Shown here one piece after another: positions 1 to 5,127 of a DNA stretch of 5,189 nt. The translations under genes were made by a program, and so were the position numbers. Within the stretch, counting starts at the first letter, position 1. Each line of letters starts with the position of its first letter. The stretch lies in assembly GCA_964641715.1 (NCBI GenBank), contig CAZXMB010000192.1, positions 1 through 5,189 on the forward strand, written 5' to 3'. The DNA comes from CAZXMB01 sp964641715. GTDB lineage: Bacteria; Desulfobacterota; BSN033; UBA1163. The notes under the pieces were generated by a model, which saw only the letters and a list, made by a program, of their open reading frames with translations, had not been told where the DNA came from and ran no database searches.

Positions 1-109
1 TTACACTGACAAAGCCCGTTTGGTATATCGTCAAAGGGTTACGGTTAAAGAGTTTAAAAGACGAATATCATAACCGAATGATGAAACGGGTACCTTAGCC
101 TCTAACCGA
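1..109. other. Window-edge segment without a recognised gene
   Basis: This segment lies downstream of nrdR, on the far side of the first hairpin repeat. No protein family is recognisable. On the plus strand two frames stay open from the edge: one to a TAA at 71-73 and one to a TAG at 96-98, the latter giving a basic, lysine- and arginine-rich tail of about 31 residues that ends NRMMKRVP. Either could be the C-terminus of a convergent gene cut by the edge, but openings this short also occur by chance. On the minus strand I see no long open frame. In related gene clusters ribD often follows nrdR here; nothing in these bases suggests it. Confidence 0.3.
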
Positions 110-159
110 TTGACCGGCAAGTGCCCCGCAAGCCCCGCCCTGTGGGCGGGGAGCTTCAC
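110..159 (+). repeat. 50-bp hairpin repeat, copy 1 (ends inside nrdR)
   Basis: These 50 bases recur at 1227-1276 with one substitution (C at 126 is A at 1243). Identity begins exactly at TTGAC and ends at TTCAC; the flanks on both sides are unrelated. The unit contains a small GGC-AAGT-GCC foldback and then a perfect 8-bp stem, CCCCGCCC with loop TGT and GGGCGGGG, extendable by AAG/CTT across a two-base bulge. Its last bases contain the nrdR stop codon (TCA at 156-158, TGA on the minus strand). In the nrdR transcript the hairpin would fold just after the stop. No T-run follows, so it is not a canonical intrinsic terminator, though it could stabilise the 3' end. Hairpin plus TTCAC resembles the right tip of IS200/IS605 elements; that parentage is inferred. 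Confidence 0.85.
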
Positions 160-635
160 TTTTCCTTCTTTTTGACTTCTTCTCTGTTCCCAAGGAGGTC
201 TTTCAATTCATCCATAAATTCGTGAATATCCTTAAACTGCCGGTAGACGGAGGCAAAGCGGACATAAGCCACTGCGTCTAATTGATGAAGCTCTTCCATC
301 ACCTTCTCTCCGATCTCTGAGCTTCGGATCTCCCTATCCCCTCTTTCCATGAAAAAGGTTTCAATCCGATTGACAATCTTTTCGATCAGGGTGATACTGA
401 TCGGTCTTTTTTCACAGGCCTTTTTGAGGCCATTGAAGATCTTTGCGCGATCAAAGAGCTCTCTTCTTCCATCCTTCTTGATCACTAACGGAAGGGCATC
501 CTCTGCTCTCTCGCTTGTCGTAAACCGTTTTTTACACCCAATACATTCCCTTCTCCTCCGAATGGTCTCCTTATCCTTGCCGAGGCGGGAATCCACCACT
601 TTACTCTCGAGATGACCACAAAACGGACATTTCAT
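156..635 (-). CDS. nrdR: Transcriptional repressor NrdR
   Basis: NrdR is the cytoplasmic zinc-ribbon, ATP-cone repressor of ribonucleotide reductase operons; it senses ATP and dATP and binds NrdR boxes in their promoters. The 159 residues match the usual length of about 150-160. An N-terminal zinc ribbon has Cys3 and Cys6 (MKCPFC) paired with Cys31 and Cys34 (ECIGCKKRF), preceded by the arginine-rich patch RRRRE at 26-30. The ATP-cone spans about residues 49-139, beginning PLVIKKDGRRELFDRAKI and including AVAYVRFASVYRQF. The C-terminal tail is lysine-rich, and its TGA lies in the 50-bp hairpin repeat. The start is ATG at 633-635. The only ribosome-binding candidate is GGGG about ten bases upstream, which is weak and touches the palindrome at 650-677. 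It lies 25 bases after comEB, so co-transcription is likely. No reductase gene or NrdR box is visible in the window. Confidence 0.97.
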   Translation of the reverse strand: MKCPFCGHLESKVVDSRLGKDKETIRRRRECIGCKKRFTTSERAEDALPLVIKKDGRRELFDRAKIFNGLKKACEKRPISITLIEKIVNRIETFFMERGDREIRSSEIGEKVMEELHQLDAVAYVRFASVYRQFKDIHEFMDELKDLLGNREEVKKKEK

Positions 636-649
636 TTTTCAGCAACCCC

Positions 650-677
650 GTAGGGGCAATTCATGAATTGCCCCTAC
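650..677. repeat. 28-bp perfect palindrome overlapping the comEB stop
   Basis: The two 14-base halves, GTAGGGGCAATTCA and its exact reverse complement, abut with no spacer, giving a perfect 28-bp palindrome. It covers the last codons and the TGA of comEB (661-663) and ends 14 bases upstream of the nrdR ATG. Palindromes with GTAGGGGC...GCCCCTAC ends are, from memory, common dispersed intergenic repeats in many environmental bacterial genomes; only one copy lies in this window, so repeat status is inferred. In the mRNA it would form a strong stem between the two genes and could affect nrdR translation or message processing. There is no T-run. Confidence 0.8.
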
Positions 678-1164
678 TCCCCCTCCGTTTCCGATTGAAT
701 TTTTCCACCCTCATCCCTGCCTCTTTCAACATTTCACTTGCCAATTGATCGGCATAACCCTCCTCATAGACGATTCGCTCGATGCCTGCATTCATGACCA
801 TTTTACTACAGATTACACAGGGGTGATTGGTAGAATAGAGGGTAGCCCCCCGGATCTGGACGCCATGATAGGCGGCCTGAATGATGGCATTCTGCTCGGC
901 ATGAAGGCCACGGCATAGCTCATGGCGCTCTCCGGAAGGGATCCTCAATTTCTCACGAAGACAGCCGCTGTCCAGACAGTGTTCCAGGCTGGAAGGAGCT
1001 CCATTATAACCCGTTGCCAGAATCTTTTTATCCTTGACCAGGAGGGCCCCCACCTGCCTTCGCAAACAGGTGGCCCTTTTGGCAACGAGATGAGTGATAT
1101 CCATGAAGTACTCATCCCAGGAGGGTCTTTGGGACCGGATCTTTTTTTTCTTTTCCGCTTTCAA
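661..1164 (-). CDS. comEB: Deoxycytidylate (dCMP) deaminase, ComEB family
   Basis: This cytosolic zinc enzyme deaminates dCMP to dUMP, the substrate of thymidylate synthase. In 167 residues the family signature RPSWDEYFMDI (13-23) is followed by CLRRQVGA (33-40) and GYNGAPSS (52-59). The zinc and catalytic motif HAEQNA has His88 and Glu90, and PCVIC supplies Cys116 and Cys119. Cys63, Cys68, His81 and Cys84 could form a second metal site like the one known in some phage and bacterial dCMP deaminases; this is unproven. The start is TTG: it has AAGGT at 1171-1175 at good spacing, no ATG or GTG lies upstream in frame before a stop, and the next ATG (residue 21) would remove the conserved SWDEYF. 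The last five residues and stop come from the palindrome at 650-677. The pairing with nrdR joins dNTP supply and its control. The ComEB name is from Bacillus; no competence role is implied. Confidence 0.95.
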   Translation of the reverse strand: MKAEKKKKIRSQRPSWDEYFMDITHLVAKRATCLRRQVGALLVKDKKILATGYNGAPSSLEHCLDSGCLREKLRIPSGERHELCRGLHAEQNAIIQAAYHGVQIRGATLYSTNHPCVICSKMVMNAGIERIVYEEGYADQLASEMLKEAGMRVEKFNRKRRGSRGNS

Positions 1165-1208
1165 AGGAGAACCTTGATGAGGGTAAAATCCGAAGCATAA
1201 AAACTGAA

Positions 1209-1237
1209 ATCATAAAAATTTCCCTCTTGACCGGCAA
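1209..1237 (-). promoter_or_regulatory. Candidate sigma-70 promoter for comEB-nrdR
   Basis: On the minus strand TTGCCG (1232-1237, four of six matches to TTGACA) is followed after exactly 17 bases by TATGAT (1209-1214, five of six to TATAAT). Transcription would begin near 1202, giving a leader of roughly 38 bases before the comEB TTG. The -35 box lies in the second copy of the 50-bp repeat and the -10 box in unique AT-rich sequence. The same TTGCCG in copy 1 has only TAAGGT (three of six) at that spacing, so the repeat alone does not make a promoter. The assignment is from consensus only. Confidence 0.45.
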
Positions 1238-1276
1238 GTGCCACGCAAGCCCCGCCCTGTGGGCGGGGAGCTTCAC
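1227..1276 (+). repeat. 50-bp hairpin repeat, copy 2 (rpiB-comEB gap)
   Basis: This copy matches 110-159 at 49 of 50 positions, in the same orientation, from TTGAC to TTCAC. The single change (A at 1243) lies in the linker between the small foldback and the main stem, so the CCCCGCCC/GGGCGGGG hairpin is intact. It stands in the 233-base gap between rpiB and comEB. For a transcript reading through from rpiB the hairpin would fold about 120 bases after the rpiB stop. Its left end on the plus strand gives the -35 box of the candidate comEB promoter. Confidence 0.88.
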
Positions 1277-1410
1277 AAAGGGGGATAAGGGAGGTCAAAC
1301 AACCTTTTCCATCCTAAAAAGGGTTATGAAATTTGAATTTCGAATTTGTTTCGGATTGATCTCTTCGGGAAGCTTCACCCGATATTCGGATTTCAGATTA
1401 TTTGAAATTC
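1277..1410. repeat. Intergenic mosaic resembling decayed dispersed repeats
   Basis: No gene is recognisable between the hairpin repeat and rpiB. Two parts look like dispersed repeat families I recall from environmental genomes. One is AAAGGGGGATAAGGGAGG from 1277. The other is AT-rich sequence built on TTCGAATTT and TTTCGGATT at 1328-1357, resuming as ATATTCGGATTTCAGATT at 1382. Between these halves sit 24 unrelated bases, including CGGGAAGCTTCAC (1366-1378), which matches the right tip of the 50-bp repeat (CGGGGAGCTTCAC) at 12 of 13 positions. The last part runs into the final codons and TAA of rpiB. Family membership is a guess from base patterns; no second copy lies in the window. Confidence 0.35.
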
Positions 1411-1850
1411 TTTTTTTCGATGGCTCCGATCTTATCCAATCGTTTTTGGTGCCTTCCGCCGGCAAAGGAGGCCTCCAGCCATACCTGGACGATCTCTTTT
1501 GCCAATTCTCTACCAACGATGCGGCCACCAATGACCAGAATATTGGCATCCGTATGCTCACGGCTGAAACGTGCGGAATAGAGGTCATTTACAAGGGCAG
1601 CCCTGACACCTCTAAATTTATTGGCCACGATGGACATTCCGATCCCCGTTCCGCAGATGAGGATCCCTTTTCTCAGATCCCCCTTCGAGACTTTCTCGGC
1701 AACCAGGACGCCGAAATCCGGATAATCCACCGAATCTTCGCTAAAGGTGCCCAAATCCAGGGGTTCATAGCCCTTCGATTTCAAGAAGGCCTTCAATTCC
1801 TCTTTAAGTTCGAAACCTCCATGGTCGCAGGCCAATCCGATTTGCACCAT
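1398..1850 (-). CDS. rpiB: Ribose-5-phosphate isomerase B
   Basis: RpiB interconverts ribose 5-phosphate and ribulose 5-phosphate in the cytosolic non-oxidative pentose phosphate pathway, feeding nucleotide synthesis. From the ATG at 1848-1850 the protein has 150 residues, the normal length, and key positions agree with E. coli RpiB numbering: ACDHGG at 7-12, DYPDF at 42-46, catalytic Cys66 in ICGTGIGMSI, His99 in SREHTDANIL, and Arg133 and Arg137 in GGRHQKR. An in-frame TTG at 1860-1862 would add four residues and overlap fabF. I prefer the ATG because it begins MVQIGLACDHGG as in homologues and has GAGGG at 1856-1860 five bases upstream. It starts one base after the fabF TAG, so translation is probably coupled to fabF. 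The tail KKNFK and the stop fall in AT-rich repeat-like sequence. Family members can also act on allose or galactose phosphates; nothing here favours that. Confidence 0.96.
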   Translation of the reverse strand: MVQIGLACDHGGFELKEELKAFLKSKGYEPLDLGTFSEDSVDYPDFGVLVAEKVSKGDLRKGILICGTGIGMSIVANKFRGVRAALVNDLYSARFSREHTDANILVIGGRIVGRELAKEIVQVWLEASFAGGRHQKRLDKIGAIEKKNFK

Positions 1851-1851
1851 C

Positions 1852-3093
1852 CTATCCCTCAAACCTTTTTAAGACCAGAACGGCATTGGTCCCGCCAAAC
1901 CCAAAGGCATTTGACATCCCCACTCGAGCCGATTGCCGCCTGGCGGTATTGGGAATGTAATCCAGATCGCACTCCGGATCAGGCTCTTCATAATTGATGG
2001 TGGGGGGAAGTATTCCGTCCCTCAGGGCCAGGACCGTAAAGATGGCTTCGGTGCTTCCGGCACCACCGAGGAGATGGCCTGTCATCGATTTCGTTGCGCT
2101 AATCGGTATCTTTTTAGCATGTCCACCAAAAACCTTTTTAATGGCGATGGTCTCTGTTAAATCATTCAGCGGGGTTGAAGTCCCATGAGCATTGATATAA
2201 TCGATCTCTTCGGGTCGAAGTCCTGCATCCTGAATGGCCATCTGAATACATCGGGCCGCCCCATCCCCATTCGGAGAGGGAGCGGTAATATGATAAGCAT
2301 CTCCCGTATAACCGTAACCAATTAATTCGGCATAAATCTTCGCTTTTCTTTGAAGAGCAAACTCCAGTTCCTCCAGGATGAGAACCCCTGCCCCCTCTGC
2401 AATCACAAATCCATCTCGATTCTTTTCAAAAGGCCGGGAGGCCTTTTGAGGTTCATCATTTCGTGTCGAGAGGGCCTTCATCGCATTAAACCCCCCCACA
2501 GTAAGGGGGGTGATGTTGGCCTCCGTTCCACCGGCAATAATGGCTTCTGCGTCTCCGTAGAGAATCGCCCGAAAGGCATCTCCGATACAGTGGGCACCCG
2601 TTGCACAGGCAGTGACCAGACAGATGTTCGGACCCTTTGCCCCGAAGTGAATGGCAATCTGCCCGGAGGCCAGATTGGCTATGAGCATGGGGATGAAGAA
2701 AGGGCTGATCCTTCCAGGCCCCTTCTCCAGAAGGACTTTGTGATATTTTTCAATGGTGGGTAGCCCTCCTAACCCCGTGCCGATGATCACACCGATTCGG
2801 TCACAGTTCTCAGGGGTGATCTTAAGCCGGGCATCTTCCAGGGCCTCTTGGGCTGCGGCCAATGCATATTGAATAAAGAGATCCATCTTCTTGATCTCTT
2901 TTTTCTCAATATACCGGTCCGGGTCGAAATCCTTTACCTCTGCTGCGATCTTGGTCTCGAAACCCGTGGTATCGAATCGTGTAAGGGGTCCAATCCCCGA
3001 TTTTCCATCGCAGACATTTTTCCATGCGGTTTCAACACCGATTCCATTAGGAATTACCAATCCCAATCCTGTGATAACCGCCCTTCTCTTCAA
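1852..3093 (-). CDS. fabF: 3-oxoacyl-[acyl-carrier-protein] synthase II (KAS II)
   Basis: FabF is the cytosolic elongating condensing enzyme of type II fatty acid synthesis: it takes an acyl chain on its active cysteine and condenses it with malonyl-ACP. The 413 residues are full length with a thiolase fold. The N-terminal half ends with the nucleophile Cys163 in TACATGAH. The C-terminal half carries His303 in NAHGTSTPLND, Lys335 in SATKSMTGH and His340, positions identical to E. coli FabF, then the glycine-rich gate SNAFGFGGTN (394-403). The Cys-His-His set makes a chain-length-factor role unlikely. The start appears to be TTG at 3091-3093, nine bases after GGAGG. An ATG five bases upstream of the TTG is out of frame and reads ATG TCT TGA; inserting one T would give an in-frame MSLKRRAVITG, so a one-base deletion or read error is possible. 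It follows acpP after 58 bases. Confidence 0.97.
   Translation of the reverse strand: MKRRAVITGLGLVIPNGIGVETAWKNVCDGKSGIGPLTRFDTTGFETKIAAEVKDFDPDRYIEKKEIKKMDLFIQYALAAAQEALEDARLKITPENCDRIGVIIGTGLGGLPTIEKYHKVLLEKGPGRISPFFIPMLIANLASGQIAIHFGAKGPNICLVTACATGAHCIGDAFRAILYGDAEAIIAGGTEANITPLTVGGFNAMKALSTRNDEPQKASRPFEKNRDGFVIAEGAGVLILEELEFALQRKAKIYAELIGYGYTGDAYHITAPSPNGDGAARCIQMAIQDAGLRPEEIDYINAHGTSTPLNDLTETIAIKKVFGGHAKKIPISATKSMTGHLLGGAGSTEAIFTVLALRDGILPPTINYEEPDPECDLDYIPNTARRQSARVGMSNAFGFGGTNAVLVLKRFEG
2426..2449 (-). other. 10-bp perfect hairpin inside fabF
   Basis: TCAAAAGGCC and GGCCTTTTGA form a perfect 10-bp stem around a four-base loop (2436-2439; TCCC in the fabF message). It encodes PQKASRPFE around residues 214-222. 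The SRPF portion is conserved in condensing enzymes, so one arm is protein-constrained, but the QKA portion is freer and synonymous choices complete the stem. No role is known. It may be chance, an mRNA stability element or a translation pause. Confidence 0.4.
2491..2510 (-). other. C7/G6 homopolymer hairpin inside fabF
   Basis: Seven C (2491-2497) and six G (2505-2510) flank a seven-base loop within the fabF codons for ITPLTVGGF, about residues 194-202. The reading frame is intact across it and the protein looks normal, so base counts are probably right. Runs like this are prone to slippage and sequencing error. It lies about 40 bases from the neighbouring 10-bp hairpin. Confidence 0.4.
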
Positions 3094-3102
3094 GACATTT
3101 AA

Positions 3103-3107
3103 CCTCC
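3103..3107 (-). promoter_or_regulatory. fabF ribosome binding site deciding a TTG start
   Basis: GGAGG on the minus strand stands nine bases before the TTG at 3091-3093 and only four before the out-of-frame ATG at 3096-3098. The spacing favours the TTG. Ribosomes starting at the ATG would stop after two codons at a TGA that overlaps the TTG (TTGA), which could allow restart. Confidence 0.6.
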
Positions 3108-3151
3108 GTTGTCCTGTTTCACGATAAGGAGAGAGGCAGTCCTATCCCTCC

Positions 3152-3385
3152 CTATTGAACATGGGCTTTGATGTACTCCACGGCATCGCCTACGGTCAGA
3201 ATCTTCTCAGCATCCTCGTCGGAGATCTCCATATTGTACTCTTCTTCCAGGGCCATGACCAGTTCAACCAGATCAAGAGAATCGGCACCCAGGTCATCAA
3301 CGAATTTGGCCTCCAAGGACACCTCGCCCTCGTTCACCCCCAACTGTTCCACAATGATCTCCTTCACTCTCTTTTCAATGTCCAT
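3152..3385 (-). CDS. acpP: Acyl carrier protein
   Basis: AcpP is the small, acidic, soluble carrier that holds growing acyl chains as thioesters on a 4'-phosphopantetheine arm and presents them to FabD, FabF and FabG. It has 77 residues, the standard size. The attachment serine is Ser36 in DDLGADSLDLVELVMALEE, followed by the recognition helix with its acidic face, then ISDEDAEKILTVGDAVEYI. The start is ATG at 3383-3385. Upstream is an exceptionally good ribosome binding site that abuts the fabG stop. The gene lies 12 bases after fabG and before fabF, the classical operon position. Whether other carrier proteins exist in this organism cannot be seen here. Confidence 0.98.
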   Translation of the reverse strand: MDIEKRVKEIIVEQLGVNEGEVSLEAKFVDDLGADSLDLVELVMALEEEYNMEISDEDAEKILTVGDAVEYIKAHVQ

Positions 3386-3388
3386 TCA

Positions 3389-3398
3389 ATCACCTCCT
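3389..3398 (-). promoter_or_regulatory. Very strong acpP ribosome binding site
   Basis: AGGAGGTGAT on the minus strand is a ten-base match to the sequence complementary to the 16S rRNA 3' end, seven bases (counted from GGAGG) before the acpP ATG. Its first base is the last base of the fabG TGA, so ribosomes ending fabG are delivered directly onto it. This fits the need to make ACP in excess over the enzymes of the operon. Neighbouring sites are weaker. Confidence 0.85.
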
Positions 3399-4138
3399 CA
3401 CATATAGATCCCGCCATTGACATTCAAAATTTGTCCGGTCATATAACTTGACGCTTCTGAAACAAGGAAAAGGACAGCCTGAGCCACATCTTCGGGTTGG
3501 CCCAATCTTCCCATGGGGATAAGTTTTTTTAACTCTTCTTTCGCCTTCTCAGGGAGGACCTCCGTCATCGGGGTTTGGATATACCCGGGAGCAATCACAT
3601 TAATATTGATCCCCCTCTGGGCAAACTCCCTCGCAATGGTTTTCGTAAATCCGATGACACCCGCTTTTGAGGCCGCATAGTTGGCCTGCCCAGCATTTCC
3701 CATCATTCCGACCACGGAAGCGATATTGACAATCTTTCCGCTCTTCTGTCTGGACATATGTCTGATGACGGACTTGGTGCAGTTAAACGTTCCTTTCAGA
3801 TTAACATCGAGGACAGCATCCCAATCCTCTACGCTCATTCTCAAGATCAATCTATCCCGGGTAATCCCCGCATTGTTCACTAATATATCGATTCTTGAGA
3901 ATTTTTCAATAATGGTTTCTACCATTCTCTCGACATCCCCGGGATCAGCCACATTCACCTTAAGAGCCAGAGTCCTGCGGCCCATCCCTTCAATCTCTTT
4001 AGACGTCTCTTCGGCTTTCTCCAGGTTGATATCCGAAACGATGACGTCTGCTCCATGCCGGGCCAGAAGAAGGGCGATGGCCTTGCCGATCCCCTGAGCC
4101 GCACCTGTCACCAGTGCAATCTTTTCTGCCAGTTCCAA
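3398..4138 (-). CDS. fabG: 3-oxoacyl-[acyl-carrier-protein] reductase
   Basis: FabG is the NADPH-dependent reductase that converts 3-oxoacyl-ACP to 3-hydroxyacyl-ACP after each condensation. The 246 residues form a classical short-chain dehydrogenase: TGAAQGIG at 11-18 binds the cofactor, NNAG at 88-91 supports the fold, and the tetrad is Asn113, Ser141 (NIASVVG), Tyr154 and Lys158 (YAASK). The APGYIQTPMT loop (184-192) and a C-terminal NVNGGIYM follow, the latter typical of FabG. The start is TTG at 4136-4138: AAGGAG at 4147-4152 precedes it by eight bases, and the conserved KIALVTGAAQGIG follows at once. It begins 14 bases after the fabD stop. SDR enzymes vary in substrate, but the operon position makes FabG secure. 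Confidence 0.96.
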   Translation of the reverse strand: MELAEKIALVTGAAQGIGKAIALLLARHGADVIVSDINLEKAEETSKEIEGMGRRTLALKVNVADPGDVERMVETIIEKFSRIDILVNNAGITRDRLILRMSVEDWDAVLDVNLKGTFNCTKSVIRHMSRQKSGKIVNIASVVGMMGNAGQANYAASKAGVIGFTKTIAREFAQRGININVIAPGYIQTPMTEVLPEKAKEELKKLIPMGRLGQPEDVAQAVLFLVSEASSYMTGQILNVNGGIYM

Positions 4139-4152
4139 TTTCCTCTCTCCTT

Positions 4153-5073
4153 TTAAATCATCTTCCTGAGCGATTGAATATCCTCCACATTCTTTAGATC
4201 GACCTCTGGATCGATCCGCTTCATCAGTCCAGTAAGGACCTTTCCAGGGCCTATTTCCACGATCTGTTCAATTCCCTCCGCAACTATTTTCCGCATCGAT
4301 TCTTCCCATCGGACAGGGCTCGATACCTGATCAATGAGTAAGGGTTTCACCCTCTCCACCGAGGTGTTGGCTATCGCCTCCGCATTGGTCACAACAGGGA
4401 TGTCGAGTTCCTTCAATGATATCCCTTCCAGCACTTCACCGAGTCTCATTCCTGCTGGTTTCATGAGGGGTGAATGAAAGGGAGCACTCACCGGGAGGAG
4501 CAGGGCCTTCTTCCCTCTCTGTTTTACGATCTCCATCGCCCTGTGAACGGCATGGACATGACCCGAAATGACGATCTGACCCGGGGAGTTAAAATTGGCT
4601 GGAGTGAGGACCTCTCCTGAAGATGCCTCTTCGCAGAGTCTTTCAACCTCCTGTCTTTCCATCCCGAGGACAGCGGCCATGGCACCTTCCCCTGCCGGAA
4701 CTGCCTCCTGCATAAACTTTCCACGGAGTCGAACTACCCTGACCGCATCTCTAAAGGAAAGACTCCCTGAAGCCACCAGGGCACTGTACTCTCCTAAACT
4801 ATGGCCGGCTGTGAATTGGGGCTGGATTTCTGTTTCCTCCTGCAGCACTTTTAACGCCGCAATGCTGGTGGTGAGAACAGCCGGCTGGGTATTTTCGGTC
4901 AACTTCAAGTTCTCTTCCGGTCCCTTAAAACAGAGAGCCGAAATGGAAAATCGAAGGCTGTCATCGGCCTCCTCAAAAACCGCTCTGGCTATTTTGAAAT
5001 TGTCATAAAATTCTTTCCCCATTCCGACCTGCTGAGAACCCTGGCCGGGAAAGACAAAAGCAATCTTTTTCAT
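4153..5073 (-). CDS. fabD: Malonyl-CoA:ACP transacylase
   Basis: FabD transfers malonyl from malonyl-CoA to ACP, supplying the extender unit for FabF; it is cytosolic. From the ATG at 5071-5073 the protein has 306 residues, the family norm. GQGSQ (10-14) forms the oxyanion region, Ser92 in GHSLGEYSA is the nucleophile, Arg117 in RLRGKF binds the malonyl carboxylate, His200 in SAPFHSPLM is the catalytic base, and Gln249 follows. An ATG at 5098-5100 would add nine residues (MPLLNLKGF), but it has no ribosome binding site, whereas the chosen ATG has AAGGG at 5078-5082 and begins MKKIAFVFPGQGSQ as homologues do. It is the first gene of the visible operon. fabH, which often precedes it, is not in the 116 bases upstream. 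Confidence 0.96.
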   Translation of the reverse strand: MKKIAFVFPGQGSQQVGMGKEFYDNFKIARAVFEEADDSLRFSISALCFKGPEENLKLTENTQPAVLTTSIAALKVLQEETEIQPQFTAGHSLGEYSALVASGSLSFRDAVRVVRLRGKFMQEAVPAGEGAMAAVLGMERQEVERLCEEASSGEVLTPANFNSPGQIVISGHVHAVHRAMEIVKQRGKKALLLPVSAPFHSPLMKPAGMRLGEVLEGISLKELDIPVVTNAEAIANTSVERVKPLLIDQVSSPVRWEESMRKIVAEGIEQIVEIGPGKVLTGLMKRIDPEVDLKNVEDIQSLRKMI

Positions 5074-5127
5074 AAAACCCTTCAAATTAAGGAGAGGCAT
5101 TAAAAAGGCCGTTGATCGAAAACTAAA

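Noticed and set aside
138..156. Intrinsic terminator of nrdR
   Set aside because: The GC stem is strong, but on the minus strand it is followed by CTTGCG rather than a run of T.
1050..1080. Inverted repeat CCACCTG/CAGGTGG followed by CCCTTTT, resembling a plus-strand terminator
   Set aside because: It encodes the conserved CLRRQVGA motif of dCMP deaminase on the other strand, and no plus-strand gene precedes it, so the stem is likely a by-product of codons.
110..1276. CRISPR-like direct repeats
   Set aside because: Only two full copies more than 1 kb apart with genes between them; no regular spacers and no cas genes.
1227..1997. A 256-codon open frame on the plus strand antisense to rpiB and the end of fabF
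   Set aside because: It begins in the hairpin repeat, has no ribosome site, encodes no recognisable domain, and lies opposite rpiB and fabF, whose minus-strand proteins have all catalytic residues.
2350..2763. Plus-strand open frame opposite the middle of fabF
   Set aside because: It mirrors a strongly conserved condensing-enzyme gene, and its translation shows no family pattern.
1850..3150. Eleven-base match TCCTATCCCTC at 1850-1860 and 3140-3150
   Set aside because: Both lie at gene junctions after TAG stops with purine-rich ribosome-site-like sequence; the shared bases are best explained by chance and similar composition.
5098..5100. Upstream ATG as the fabD start
   Set aside because: No ribosome site precedes it, and homologues begin at MKKIAFVFPGQGSQ, nine residues later, where AAGGG is well placed.
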